Shown: positions 40,362 to 49,704, counted from the stretch's first letter. The stretch is 64,000 bases of DNA from Phycisphaerae bacterium (GCA_016927755.1 JAFGLZ010000260.1:1-64000), one strand, 5' to 3'. Notes: generated from the letters alone by a model not told the origin. Translations and numbers: made by a program.

Positions 40362-43235
40362 ATGATGAGATCGCGGATAGTGGGATTCGTGGCGTTTGGA
40401 CTGGTCCTTGGCGGGGTGTTGCCGGGGCGCGCGACGGCGATGACGGAGGAGGAGCTGAGGCAGCTCTACCTCGGCGTCGTGGAGCTGGCGGTGGACGTGT
40501 TCGAGCCGATCTGGGTGGACGACTCGAAGAACATTCCGAACTCGGGGTACTACGATTTCCGCACGTACGACACGTGGGGTCCGAAGTGGTACGCGAACGT
40601 GGTGACGGTGCCGGGCTGCGGGCAGATCGTGTACTGCTACTCGGTGCTGCTGTCGGAGACGGACAAGCAAACGTTCGGACAGACGAAGCTGTCTCGGGCG
40701 GACCTGCTGGATCGGTGCGTCAAGGCGATTCGGTGGTGCTGCCTGACGAGCGCGTACGTGAAGAACCCGTATCCGTTCCATCCGGTAGTGGACCCGCACC
40801 AGTTCTATGACGGGAAGCAGTGGCGTCGGCAGCTCGGGTATCGCGCGGACGAGTTGGGCTGGTTCACGGTCGCATGCGCTCGGCTGTGGGACAAGCTGGA
40901 CGCCGAGACGAAGGGGCTCGTCGAGGAGGTGATGATCGGGGGCTCGCAGCCGGAGTGGCTGGTGCGGTCGTGGCGGGGCGGCGGTCAGGGCGGCAACCAC
41001 GACGTGGTGAAGCAGGACCTGTCGAGCACGATCGGGGCGGCGTTTCTGTTCCCGCAGCGCGAGGACCAGAAGAAGTATCAGGAGATCATCCGCGGCAACG
41101 GGGTGAACCTCGTGGCGACGGTTCACGATCAGGCGCAGAAGGCGAAGGCGGAGGGCAAGACGATCCAGCAGTGGTCGGCGGAGGGCCTAAAGCTGTTCCA
41201 GGCTCAGGAAAAGCGCCCCGACTGTCGGGCGATCTGGGACCTCTATCAGGACTACTCGAGTGACCACCACGGGTGGTGTCAGGTGTGGTACGGGTGCGAC
41301 CTGATCTTCGAGGGTCGGATGTACGTCGAGCTGCTGAGCCACATCCACGGGAAGCCGGTGCCGGAGGTGTACACGTACGATGGCAACGGGTTCGACGGGG
41401 TGCTGGCGTGGGTGCAGAACACGTGCCTGCCCGAGGGAGAGCCGGCGAGCGTCCACGGGATGGAGTACGACGCGTACTACGGCTCGGGGCTGCTGGCGTA
41501 CTGCTATGGCGCGGTGATCAAGAAGGACCCGGTCGCGGCGGCGCTGGAGGCGCGGGCGGCGAAGCTGCTGACGCGTCACGCTCATGCCGTGCGACTGTAC
41601 GACTATCACCGGAACACGTACGCCAAGGCGGCGACGTGCTATCTGCTGCACAAGATCCACGGGCCGGGGGCCAAGCCGGCGGGGCAGCCGGAGGCGTGGG
41701 ACGCGCTGGCGGGCAACACGCACTATCGCTGGCAGCAGTGTCTGGTGCATCGGTCGAGCAGCAAGTGGGCGTCGTGGTCTTGGGGGACGATCTCGACGGG
41801 GCGGTGGCATCGGATGTCGGGCTTCGTGGTTCCGGCTCGCGACGGACAGCCGGGCGAGGAACCGCTGATCTACACGCTGCAGAACTCGCTCTTTGGGACG
41901 ACGAGCACGGACTGGAAGGGCAAGAAGCCGACGGGAGACGCGGCCGACTCGGTTTACCGGCACACGTGCAGCGACGACGGCTTGAGCACGGCGGGAGTCA
42001 TCAGCGAGCCGGGGGCGGATCGATACCAAGCCTTCTTCGCGTTTGAGGACGGGCCTTGCGTCGTGTTCACGCAGGTACGGCTGCGGCAGGCGGGCAAGCT
42101 GTACTTCCAGGGGGTGCCGTTGTTCTTCTACGTCCGTCCGAAGCTGACGTCGAGTCGGACGTACTGGGACGCGGCGGGCAGCCAGGCGCTGGAGCAGGAG
42201 GCGGCGCGAGACTCGGCGTGGTGGTGCGTGGCGGACCGGCTGGGCGTGGCGACGGTGGGCGGCAGCAACAAGGTTCGGATCAAGCGGGTCACGGGAGAGA
42301 ACTGGGCGCGGACGAACGCGTACAAGGACAAGGCCGACGCGATCTATACGGGGACGGTCGACGCGGTGGAGGTCGAGGCGGGCAAGTTGGGCGTGGACAT
42401 GGTCACGGCGGTCTATCCGGAGACGCCGCATGAGCAGGTGGCCAAGGCGTCGGAGCGGCTCGCCGAGGGGGCGTTGAAGCTGCCCGAGGGGTGGAAAGGT
42501 GTCGTTGCGCCGGACGCGGCGTGTGCGGGGAGGCGGTATCTGGCGGTGGCGAATCTGGACGGCGAGGACGAGGGGGCGACGCTGGGTCTGCGCTTTGCCG
42601 AGGGCGTCGCGGTCGTGTCGTGCGAGACGGTGGTGCGGGGCGATTCGGGGACGGCGTCCGTTCGATTGAAGCGGTTGGAGTCGCTGGCCGAGCCGCTGGA
42701 AGTCTACGTGAAGACTGAGGGCGGCGGCGCGGTCCGAGCCGTGAGATTGACACGGAGTCGATACGCCCTCCGTCCGGAGGGAGACGAGAAGGTAACGGTC
42801 AAGCTGAACGTTCCGGGCGCGGCGGGACAGTCGTATGAGGTCGCTGGTTCGGGGGAGACCGTGAGGGGACAGGTTCCTCAGAATGGAGAGGTGTCGATTG
42901 CGGTGTCCGGGGCTGCCGTGGTGGAGCTGAAGGGCAGGTCGGATGCGGATCGCACGGGCCCTGCCGTGGAGATCCGCGAGCTGATCCATCGGGAGGATGG
43001 TCAGGTTCGTATCGAGGCGACGGCGGCGGACCAAAGCGGGATCGGGTCGGTCGAGCTGTACTGCGACGGCAAGCAGGTCTCGCGACAGGTGGCCGGCGAT
43101 TACGTGTGGGTGCATCGTCCCGGGAACGGCGCGCACACGTATCACGTGGTCGCGACGGACGCGTCGCCTGCGAAGAACAAGCGGACGAGCTTCAAGCGAA
43201 CGATTGTCGTGGAGAAGGATCAGACTCGGCCGTGA
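40362..43235 (+). CDS. Large secreted protein, probable polysaccharide-active, with Ig-like C-terminus
   Basis: The 957-residue protein has a signal peptide (RIVGFVAFGLVLGGVLPGRATA). Residues about 25-430 are alpha-helical and Trp/Tyr/His-rich (RCVKAIRWCCLTSAYVKN, YRADELGWFTVACARLWD, SSDHHGWCQVWYGCD), suggesting an (alpha/alpha)-toroid as in polysaccharide lyases and glycosidases. About 430-740 is beta-rich (SWSWGTISTGRWHRMSGFVV) like a lyase supersandwich. The last 90 residues are an Ig-like domain (DRTGPAVEIRELI, GIGSVELYCDGKQV, GAHTYHVVATDAS). I do not recognise a named family; the lyase assignment is inferred. GGAGG lies 8 nt before the ATG at 40362. Confidence 0.6.
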   Translation: MMRSRIVGFVAFGLVLGGVLPGRATAMTEEELRQLYLGVVELAVDVFEPIWVDDSKNIPNSGYYDFRTYDTWGPKWYANVVTVPGCGQIVYCYSVLLSETDKQTFGQTKLSRADLLDRCVKAIRWCCLTSAYVKNPYPFHPVVDPHQFYDGKQWRRQLGYRADELGWFTVACARLWDKLDAETKGLVEEVMIGGSQPEWLVRSWRGGGQGGNHDVVKQDLSSTIGAAFLFPQREDQKKYQEIIRGNGVNLVATVHDQAQKAKAEGKTIQQWSAEGLKLFQAQEKRPDCRAIWDLYQDYSSDHHGWCQVWYGCDLIFEGRMYVELLSHIHGKPVPEVYTYDGNGFDGVLAWVQNTCLPEGEPASVHGMEYDAYYGSGLLAYCYGAVIKKDPVAAALEARAAKLLTRHAHAVRLYDYHRNTYAKAATCYLLHKIHGPGAKPAGQPEAWDALAGNTHYRWQQCLVHRSSSKWASWSWGTISTGRWHRMSGFVVPARDGQPGEEPLIYTLQNSLFGTTSTDWKGKKPTGDAADSVYRHTCSDDGLSTAGVISEPGADRYQAFFAFEDGPCVVFTQVRLRQAGKLYFQGVPLFFYVRPKLTSSRTYWDAAGSQALEQEAARDSAWWCVADRLGVATVGGSNKVRIKRVTGENWARTNAYKDKADAIYTGTVDAVEVEAGKLGVDMVTAVYPETPHEQVAKASERLAEGALKLPEGWKGVVAPDAACAGRRYLAVANLDGEDEGATLGLRFAEGVAVVSCETVVRGDSGTASVRLKRLESLAEPLEVYVKTEGGGAVRAVRLTRSRYALRPEGDEKVTVKLNVPGAAGQSYEVAGSGETVRGQVPQNGEVSIAVSGAAVVELKGRSDADRTGPAVEIRELIHREDGQVRIEATAADQSGIGSVELYCDGKQVSRQVAGDYVWVHRPGNGAHTYHVVATDASPAKNKRTSFKRTIVVEKDQTRP

Positions 43236-43342
43236 TGGCGGTAGCTCTTACTTGCATTGAAGTCCGACCAAGGTTCTTAGAACGATTGCCCGAACCTCAG
43301 CCGTCCCGATGGGACTGATTCACTCGCAGGTGGCTCGGTTAC

Positions 43343-43388
43343 CAGGACTGAAGTCCTGGGCTATTCTCACACGGTCCCTACGGGACCG
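43343..43388 (+). repeat. Double-hairpin repeat family R3, copy 1
   Basis: caggact-gaa-gtcctg, gctattctcaca, cggtccc-tac-gggaccg. Same unit as at 44917 and 50753. Confidence 0.7.
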
Positions 43389-43482
43389 AAGATGCTCGCA
43401 CTCTCCCGTCGGTGGACGGTGAGGAGAATGCGGCGCCTGGCCGGTGGACCCCTCGGTGATATGGGCATCGCGCTTGCGTATT

Positions 43483-43543
43483 CATGGGCAAGATGCCCAT
43501 GCTACGGGCAAGATGCCCATGCTACGAGCGGGATGCCCACGTC
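43483..43543 (+). repeat. Palindromic repeat family R2, tandem units
   Basis: catgggc-aagat-gcccatg-ctac twice, the second sharing its first bases with the tail of the first, then a degenerate gagcgggatgcccacg. Both arms carry the change from acgggc/gcccgt to atgggc/gcccat. Confidence 0.65.
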
Positions 43544-43568
43544 TTCGTCGGGAGCTCTCTTCCTTCAG

Positions 43569-44711
43569 CTACTTCGCAGGACCTAGGTTCTTGAAGAGGT
43601 AGAGTCCTTCCTTGCCGGGTGCGACGATGTCTTTCCAGCCGTTTCCGTCGAGGTCCTCGACCCAGAAGTAGATGCCGACGCCGCTGGACTTGTCGGCGGG
43701 GCCATAGTCGAGGGTGACCCGGCGGAACTTGCCGCCGTCGATCTCGAAGTAGTAAACGCCGACGGGGTCGCCGGCGCCGGGGTCGTGGCCGTTGTGGGCG
43801 CGGTAGCGCTTGCCGGTGATGAGCTCGAGCTCGCCGTCGTTGTCGATGTCGTGCAGGGCGAGGTCGTGATACTGCGATCGGTCGGGGTCGATGTCGTGTC
43901 GGACCCAGGTCCGCTTTCCGTCGGCGTCTTTCTTCTGCTCCATCCACCAGAGCCCGTAGGGATGTGCGGCGCCGACGATGATGTCGGCGAGCCCGTCCTT
44001 GTTGACGTCGTGGACGAGGACGGGGTTGCTGATCATCTTCATGTCGAACTCGTTGTGGACGATCCATTTGTCGTTGATGGGGTCCTTGGGTGCCTCGACC
44101 CAGGCGTTGGGGATGACGAAGTCGCCGCGGCCGTCGCCGTTCATGTCGCCGAAGCCGGTGCCGTGTCCGACGCCCTTATCCATGATGACGTGCTCGGTGA
44201 ACTTGCCCTGGCCCTTTCCGTCGGGTCCGCAGACGAGCCGGTAGAAGACGAGTCGTCCGCCGGCGTTGGGGACGGCCTCGAGCCGGCCGTCGCCGTCGAC
44301 GTCCCAGAAGCGGATGGTCTCGATGTTGCCGGTGTCGTCGACGTCATGGACGGTCCAGGGGACGGGCTTACCCTTGGGGTTCTCGATCCAGCGGAGCTTC
44401 TGACCCCACCAGCCGCCGGTGATGATGTCGAGGTAGCCGTCGCCGTTAACGTCCATGGGGAAGTCGCAGAAGTCGTCGCGATACTCGCCCTCGGGCTTGA
44501 CGTCCCAGATCTTGTGCTTCTTGGTGAAGTCGGGCCCGGGGTACCAGAAGGAGCCGGAGACGATGTCGATCTTTCCGTCCTTGTCGACGTCGAAGGCCGA
44601 GCACGCCTCGAAGGGCTCGTCGCTGATCTTGACGCGCTCAAACTTCAGCGGACCGGCGGCCAGGGCCGATGAGCCGCAGAGGAGCAGGACCGTCATCATT
44701 CGCGTGAACAT
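43569..44711 (-). CDS. Secreted FG-GAP/VCBS-repeat beta-propeller protein
   Basis: The 380-residue protein has a signal peptide (MFTRMMTVLLLCGSSALA) and six or seven repeats of the FG-GAP/VCBS type, each with a Ca-binding loop: AFDVDKDGKIDIVSG, MDVNGDGYLDIITGG, WDVDGDGRLEAVPN, DMNGDGRGDFVIP, DVNKDGLADIIVGA, DIDNDGELELITG, DLDGNGWKDIVAPG. This is an integrin-like seven-bladed propeller. Such proteins are abundant and secreted in planctomycetes; role unknown, adhesion or ligand binding likely. GGAGG precedes the ATG at 44711. The protein ends shortly after the last blade, without an anchor. Confidence 0.85.
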   Translation of the reverse strand: MFTRMMTVLLLCGSSALAAGPLKFERVKISDEPFEACSAFDVDKDGKIDIVSGSFWYPGPDFTKKHKIWDVKPEGEYRDDFCDFPMDVNGDGYLDIITGGWWGQKLRWIENPKGKPVPWTVHDVDDTGNIETIRFWDVDGDGRLEAVPNAGGRLVFYRLVCGPDGKGQGKFTEHVIMDKGVGHGTGFGDMNGDGRGDFVIPNAWVEAPKDPINDKWIVHNEFDMKMISNPVLVHDVNKDGLADIIVGAAHPYGLWWMEQKKDADGKRTWVRHDIDPDRSQYHDLALHDIDNDGELELITGKRYRAHNGHDPGAGDPVGVYYFEIDGGKFRRVTLDYGPADKSSGVGIYFWVEDLDGNGWKDIVAPGKEGLYLFKNLGPAK

Positions 44712-44916
44712 CTCGGTATCCTCCCGCGCCGAGGCGGCGCTCATGAGTTTGCGTGGCGGCGCTTATACCTTGGGGCGGGAGCGGGTTCAAGGTGGGACGG
44801 GCCGCGGGGCTCAGCCTGTGCGGGAGATACGGCGCGGCAGCAGATCGTCGCCGCCTGGGCATTCGTACGCTTCAGCCTCGCTACGCGACTGGACTGTGCA
44901 CGCGCGACTCTTCCCC

Positions 44917-44962
44917 CAGGACTGAAGTCCCGGGCTATTCTCACACGGTCCCTACGGGACCG
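44917..44962 (+). repeat. Double-hairpin repeat family R3, copy 2
   Basis: caggact-gaa-gtcccg, gctattctcaca, cggtccc-tac-gggaccg. Confidence 0.7.
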
Positions 44963-45044
44963 AAGACGTCGGCCCGCTCCAGGGGACGGTACAACATGAC
45001 ATGCGCGGAACTGCCGCGAAACGGCGGAAATCTGAAAGCGCCCT

Positions 45045-45073
45045 TTGTTTGACCGCGGTTCACCACTTATCAT
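45045..45073 (+). promoter_or_regulatory. Sigma-70-like promoter of the tldD-like gene
   Basis: TTGTTT (45045-45050), 17-nt spacer, TATCAT (45068-45073), 43 nt before the start at 45117. The -10 box has five consensus bases. Confidence 0.4.
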
Positions 45074-45116
45074 CTTCGACCGCGGCAGGGATGAGGCTGT
45101 GTGAGCGGAGGCCGAG

Positions 45117-46550
45117 ATGATCGAACAGATCGAGACGAGGTTTCGGGAGGTGATCCCGAAGGCGGATTACTGTTCGCTCCGGTACGTTCGGGAGCGGAGC
45201 GAAGCGATTCCGGTTCGTCAGAACGTGGTGGAGCCCGTCTCCCGGGGCCAGGACGCCGGGGCGATGATCACGGTGATCGACGGGGACGGGCTAGGCTATG
45301 CGGCCACGAGCGATCTGACGACGGGCGGGCTAAGACGGGCCGCCGCCAAGGCGCTGGAGTGGGCGCGCGCCACGGCGGGACGGTGCGTGGCGGACTTCTC
45401 GAAGGTGCCCCGGACGTCGAGGCAGGCCGAGTACCAGGCGCCCGTGGGCAAGGCGTGGGAATCGCTGTCGCTGAAGGACAAGATCGATCTGCTCCGCCGG
45501 GAGTGCGAGCGGCTTAAGACCGACGACCGGATCGTCGATTGGATGACGGCGCTGGTGTACGAGGAGACGGATACGCTCCTGCTGACGAGCGAGGGCGGGC
45601 GGATCCGGCAGCAATTCCGGTGCCTGGTTCCGGTGATGCGGGCGACGGCGAACCAGGGGCCCGAAACGCAGACGCGAACGCTCGGCGGAGACGCGCTGAC
45701 GCGGCAGGCGGGGCTGGAGCTTCTTGACGACGTGGGGTTCTTCGAGGCAGCGCCGCGCGTGGCGGGCCAGGCGATCGAGCTCCTGACAGCGCCGGACTGT
45801 CCGTCGGGTTCGAGGGACCTGCTGGCGGCGCCGGATCAGATGATCCTTCAGATCCACGAGTCGATCGGTCACCCGCTGGAGCTGGACCGCATCCTGGGCG
45901 ACGAGCGGAACTACGCGGGGACGAGCTTCGTGACGGTGGACATGCTGGGCACGTATCCGTACGGCTCGGAGCTTCTGAACATCACGTACGATCCGACGCG
46001 GCCGGAGCAGCTCGCGAGCTACGCCTTCGACGACGATGGGACGCCGGCGACGAAGGAATACATCATCAAGGACGGGATCCTTCAGCGGGCACTCGGGGGC
46101 ATCGCGTCGCAGACGCGGACGGGCAAGCCGGGGGTGGCGAACGCCCGGGCGTCGAGCTGGAACCGTCCGCCGATCGATCGCATGGCGAACCTGAACCTCG
46201 AGCCGGGCGGCTCGACGTTCGACGACATGGTGGGCCAAGTCGAGCGCGGCGTCTACATGGAGACGAACCGCTCGTGGTCGATCGACGACTCGCGGAACAA
46301 GTTCCAGTTCGGGTGCGAGTGGGCGCGTCTCATCGACAGCGGCGAGCTGACGACGGTGGTGAAGAACCCGAACTATCGGGGGATCTCGGCGACGTTCTGG
46401 CGGAGCCTGAAGGCGGTGGGCAACGAGGAGACGTTCGTCGTGATGGGCACGCCCAACTGCGGCAAGGGCGAGCCGAACCAGCTCATCAAGGTCGGGCACG
46501 CCTCGCCGGCGGCGCTCTTCGCCGACGTCGACGTCTTCGGAGGAGCCTAG
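45117..46550 (+). CDS. tldD: TldD-type metalloprotease subunit
   Basis: The 477-residue protein belongs to the TldD/PmbA family. It has the metal-binding HESIGHPLELD (about 247-257, corresponding to the HExxxH of TldD) and the conserved MGTPNCGKGEPNQ near the C-terminus, whose Cys is a further zinc ligand in TldD. N-terminal blocks IPVRQNVVEPVSRGQDAGAM and GYAATSDLTTGGLRRAA are also family-typical. In Escherichia coli, TldD/TldE form a heterodimeric protease that matures peptides such as microcin B17 and degrades unfolded peptides. The partner gene starts 3 nt after the stop. GGAGG lies 7 nt before the ATG. No candidate precursor peptide was seen nearby. Confidence 0.88.
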   Translation: MIEQIETRFREVIPKADYCSLRYVRERSEAIPVRQNVVEPVSRGQDAGAMITVIDGDGLGYAATSDLTTGGLRRAAAKALEWARATAGRCVADFSKVPRTSRQAEYQAPVGKAWESLSLKDKIDLLRRECERLKTDDRIVDWMTALVYEETDTLLLTSEGGRIRQQFRCLVPVMRATANQGPETQTRTLGGDALTRQAGLELLDDVGFFEAAPRVAGQAIELLTAPDCPSGSRDLLAAPDQMILQIHESIGHPLELDRILGDERNYAGTSFVTVDMLGTYPYGSELLNITYDPTRPEQLASYAFDDDGTPATKEYIIKDGILQRALGGIASQTRTGKPGVANARASSWNRPPIDRMANLNLEPGGSTFDDMVGQVERGVYMETNRSWSIDDSRNKFQFGCEWARLIDSGELTTVVKNPNYRGISATFWRSLKAVGNEETFVVMGTPNCGKGEPNQLIKVGHASPAALFADVDVFGGA

Positions 46551-46553
46551 GTC

Positions 46554-47876
46554 ATGCAGGAATACTTCCACCAGATCGCGGACGCCCTGACCGAGGCCCT
46601 GACGGGGGACGAGGTGTTCACGGCGTCGTTCACGGCGGAGGAGTCGGACTTCGTCCGGTTCAACCACAACGAGATCCGGCAGGCGGGGAGCGTCACGCAG
46701 CGAGCGATCAGCCTTGATCTGATCGAGGGTCAGCGTCACGCGGGCGGGCAGCTCAGGCTGTCCGGGGATTTCGCGTCGGACCGGGCCAGGGCGGGCGAAC
46801 TCATCAAGGACCTTCGCGAGATCCGGGGCCAGGTGCCCGAGGACCCGTACCTGCTGTATGCGACGGAGGCGCGGTCGACGGAGCGTCGCGAGGAGGATCG
46901 GCTGCCGGAGGCGTCGGCGGCGGTTGCGGACATCCAGAAGGCGGGTGCGGGCAAGGACCTGGTTGGCCTGTACGCGGGCGGGGGGATCCACGCGGGGTTC
47001 GCCAACTCGCTTGGGCAGCGGAACTGGTACACGAACTACAGCTTCAACTTCGATTGGAGCTTCTATCACACAACGGACAAGGCGGTGAAGGCGGCGTACG
47101 CGGGGTTCGCGTGGTCGGGGGATGAGTTCGGGCGGAAGCTCGGGTGGGCGACGGAGCAGCTCGCGGCGATCGGCGCGGCGCCACAAACGGTCAAGCCGGG
47201 GCGATACCGGGTGTACCTGGCACCGTCGGCGTTGCACGAATTGGTTCAACTGCTCGGCTGGGGCGGGTTCGGGCTGAAGGCGCATCGGACGAAACAGACG
47301 TCGCTGCTGAGGATGATCGAGGGCGGAGCGACTCTGGCGCCGGGCGTGACGGTCTTGGAGAACACGGGCGAGGGCGTTGCGCCGAACTTCCAGGAGGCGG
47401 GGTTCCTGAAGCCCGACCGGATCGCGCTGATCGAGCAGGGGCGGTTCCGCGATTGCCTGGTCTCGCCGCGGTCGGCGAAGGAGTACGACGTGCCGACGAA
47501 CGGGGCGTCGGCGCACGAGGCGCCGGAGTCGGTCGACCTGGCGGCCGGGGACCTGGCGATGAGCGAGGTGCTCGGGAAGCTGGATACGGGCCTCTACGTC
47601 AACAATCTGCACTATCTGAACTACTCGGACCGGCCGGGGTGCCGAGCGACGGGGATGACGCGTTTCGCCACGTATTGGGTCGAGCACGGCGCGATCCAAG
47701 GCCCACTGAACGTGATGCGATTCGACGAGACGATCTATCGGGCGCTGGGCGAGAACCTCGTCGCGCTGACGGCCGAGCGGGAGATGATCTTGGAGCCGGA
47801 TACGTACTTCCAGCGTTGCACCAGCAGCGCGCGGCTGCCGGGGGCGCTGATCGAGGATTTCAGTTTTACGCTGTGA
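46554..47876 (+). CDS. TldE/PmbA-type partner subunit
   Basis: The 440-residue protein is the second, metal-free member of the TldD/TldE pair: FTAEESDFVRFNHNEIRQAG, GLYAGGGIHAGFANSLG, SALHELVQLLGWGGFG (in the place of the TldD zinc motif) and GLYVNNLHYLNYSDRPGC near the end, all in the PmbA pattern. It lacks HExxxH, as expected for TldE. GGAGGAG ahead of the ATG and a 3-nt gap from the tldD-like gene indicate one operon with coupled translation. The two should form the active protease together. Confidence 0.85.
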   Translation: MQEYFHQIADALTEALTGDEVFTASFTAEESDFVRFNHNEIRQAGSVTQRAISLDLIEGQRHAGGQLRLSGDFASDRARAGELIKDLREIRGQVPEDPYLLYATEARSTERREEDRLPEASAAVADIQKAGAGKDLVGLYAGGGIHAGFANSLGQRNWYTNYSFNFDWSFYHTTDKAVKAAYAGFAWSGDEFGRKLGWATEQLAAIGAAPQTVKPGRYRVYLAPSALHELVQLLGWGGFGLKAHRTKQTSLLRMIEGGATLAPGVTVLENTGEGVAPNFQEAGFLKPDRIALIEQGRFRDCLVSPRSAKEYDVPTNGASAHEAPESVDLAAGDLAMSEVLGKLDTGLYVNNLHYLNYSDRPGCRATGMTRFATYWVEHGAIQGPLNVMRFDETIYRALGENLVALTAEREMILEPDTYFQRCTSSARLPGALIEDFSFTL

Positions 47877-47950
47877 ATGGCCTAGGAGGGATCGAGGATG
47901 ACATGCCACGGGCTTCCTGATAAGCTGGTGTGTGATCGAGGGTGGATATC

Positions 47951-49045
47951 ATGATTCGATCGCTCAACATCCAGGGATACCGCTGCTTCGACCAGTTTGA
48001 GATGACAGATCTCGGGCGTCTGAATCTGCTGGTCGGCGCCAACAACAGCGGCAAGACCTCAGCCCTGGAGGCAATCTACCTCCTGGTCCGCCACGGGAAC
48101 CTGCGCGATCTGCAGTGGATCATGGTCCGCAGAGGCGAGGTTGCCTCCGAGGAACCGGGCGAACCGGAAGTCACTGCCGAGGTCGACCTTCGTAGCCTGT
48201 TCCACGGTTATGAGGCCGGTGTCGGGTCGCGTTTCGCCGTTCAGGCATCTGACGGCGCCGCGGCGAGGAGCCTGGAATGCATCATCTCCGCCACAGAGCC
48301 CGGTGGATCTCCTGTCGCCGGGGATGCCGATGTCCCACACGAGGACTACTACCTTAATCTCCAGTGGAACTCGTCTTCAGGCAGGGGCCTGAACTCAGTC
48401 GTCGTAAGGACGAACGATGATTCGCTAGTCCACCGGTTTCGGCTGCGTCGTTCGACACTGTGCCAGCCTGCTGGTGCGCGAGTGGACAGGTTCGTCTGCA
48501 CCAATTCCCTGTCGGCTGATGACATCGCGTCGCTCTGGCGCGAGATCCCCTTAACGCCAGAAGAGGAATTCGTAACCCAGGCAGTGCAGGCAATTGAGCC
48601 TTCCATCGAGCGGTTTGCTGTTGTCAAGCCATCAGGCATCCATGCGCATGGGGGTCTCGTGGTGAAGGTCAGCGGCAGTAGTCGTCCAGTGCCGATAGGG
48701 AGTATGGGTGACGGGATCTGGAGGATACTTGCGCTGGCCATGGCCGGCGTCAATTGCCGGGACCGTGTTCTACTTGTCGATGAGATCGACACCGGGCTGC
48801 ATCACACGGTGATGGGTGAGATGTGGCGTATCATGCACACCATTGCCGACCGCTACAACGTGCAGATCTTCGCCACGACACACAACATCGAGTGCTTTCA
48901 CGCCCTGGCAACCATTTGCCGGGAGGACGTGAACAGCACGAACGAGGTAAGTGTCCAACGAATCGAGTTGAACCGGCGCAGAGCCGTCTCGTACTCCGAG
49001 CGTGACATAGCCGTTGCAACCGAGCAACACATCGAGGTGCGCTAG
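47951..49045 (+). CDS. AAA15/OLD-like ABC-type ATPase of a two-gene module
   Basis: The 364-residue protein has an ABC/SMC-like ATPase fold: LNIQGYRCFDQFEM, Walker A VGANNSGKTSALEAIY (about 29-44), the signature-like PIGSMGDGIWRILALA, Walker B DRVLLVDEIDTGLHH and the switch His in FATTHNIECF. This order is that of OLD-family and PARIS AriA-like ATPases. It lacks a fused nuclease, which is supplied by the TOPRIM-type protein 2 nt downstream. Related ATPase plus TOPRIM pairs act in phage defence; that role is inferred here. Codon use is less biased to G/C in third positions than in the neighbours, hinting at transfer. ATG 47951 or GTG 47942 are both possible starts. Confidence 0.8.
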   Translation: MIRSLNIQGYRCFDQFEMTDLGRLNLLVGANNSGKTSALEAIYLLVRHGNLRDLQWIMVRRGEVASEEPGEPEVTAEVDLRSLFHGYEAGVGSRFAVQASDGAAARSLECIISATEPGGSPVAGDADVPHEDYYLNLQWNSSSGRGLNSVVVRTNDDSLVHRFRLRRSTLCQPAGARVDRFVCTNSLSADDIASLWREIPLTPEEEFVTQAVQAIEPSIERFAVVKPSGIHAHGGLVVKVSGSSRPVPIGSMGDGIWRILALAMAGVNCRDRVLLVDEIDTGLHHTVMGEMWRIMHTIADRYNVQIFATTHNIECFHALATICREDVNSTNEVSVQRIELNRRRAVSYSERDIAVATEQHIEVR

Positions 49046-49047
49046 GC

Positions 49048-49704
49048 GTGGGGAGGCCGAACCCGAACAAACTTCTGGTCGAGGGAAGGGCTGAGAGGGG
49101 AGTAATCGTCCGGCTGATGCAGGCCCACGGTGTGCTCTGGGGAGATGACGCAGCCAATCGCCCAGTCGATATCCGCGAGTATGGCGGGAGTAGTAGGCTC
49201 CTTGCTGAGGGAGCGATCACAACCCGCCTCAAAGAGCCGGGGCTCAAGTGTCTGGGTGTTGTCGTCGACGCCGATGACAACTTCTCTGGACGATGGCAGC
49301 GAGTACGAGACGAGTGTATCGAGCAGTTCCCCGCCCTACCCAACGCACCACCAGGAGAGGGGCTCGTACAGGAGAACGCCGAGGGCATGCGCCTTGGTGT
49401 CTGGATTATGCCAGACAACCGGTCAAGGGGCATGCTTGAAACGTTCCTCACCTTCCTGCCTTCTCGTAACCAGGCTGGTCTCTGGGAGTACGTAGAGCAC
49501 GTCGTGCCGATAGCACGAGAGCGAGGGGCACACTTCAGAAGCAGGCACATCGACAAGGCCAAAGTCTACACCTATCTTGCCTGGCAGGATGAGCCCGGCA
49601 TGCTGTTCGGGACGGCCATCGCATCGCGATGTCTTGACCCGCACTCGGAGCATGCCCTACCGTTCGTGAAGTGGTTCAAGAACCTATACCAGTTGAGCGA
49701 ATAG
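49048..49704 (+). CDS. TOPRIM-like (DUF3226-type) protein, partner of the ATPase
   Basis: The 218-residue protein opens with NKLLVEGRAERGVIVRLM, whose Glu corresponds to the catalytic Glu of TOPRIM domains, and has LGVVVDADDN with the DxD motif. This is the pattern of DUF3226-type small TOPRIM proteins usually encoded beside OLD-like ATPases. The C-terminal half (MPDNRSRGMLETFLTFLP, HIDKAKVYTYLAWQ, PFVKWFKNLYQL) is the typical helical end. The GTG start lies 2 nt after the ATPase stop. I infer nuclease or nucleic-acid-cleaving activity switched by the ATPase; neither is shown. Confidence 0.75.
   Translation: MGRPNPNKLLVEGRAERGVIVRLMQAHGVLWGDDAANRPVDIREYGGSSRLLAEGAITTRLKEPGLKCLGVVVDADDNFSGRWQRVRDECIEQFPALPNAPPGEGLVQENAEGMRLGVWIMPDNRSRGMLETFLTFLPSRNQAGLWEYVEHVVPIARERGAHFRSRHIDKAKVYTYLAWQDEPGMLFGTAIASRCLDPHSEHALPFVKWFKNLYQLSE

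Larger units (their letters stand above)
43236..43568. other. Repeat-filled intergenic region
   Basis: Two genes converge here. The 333 nt hold an R3 double hairpin (43343-43388) and three R2 units (43483-43543). Just upstream of R3, ccgtcccgatgggactg is a third hairpin also found before the R3 copy at 50753. No gene is supported. Confidence 0.55.
44712..45116. other. Intergenic region with an R3 repeat and a promoter
   Basis: Divergent 405-nt space, no gene supported. It contains an R3 double hairpin (44917-44962) and a promoter-like pair (45045-45073) for the downstream tldD-like gene. Confidence 0.55.

Noticed and set aside
47951..49704. Gabija-type defence system
   Set aside because: Gabija needs an OLD-like protein with fused TOPRIM and a UvrD-like helicase; here the ATPase and TOPRIM are separate and no helicase is present.
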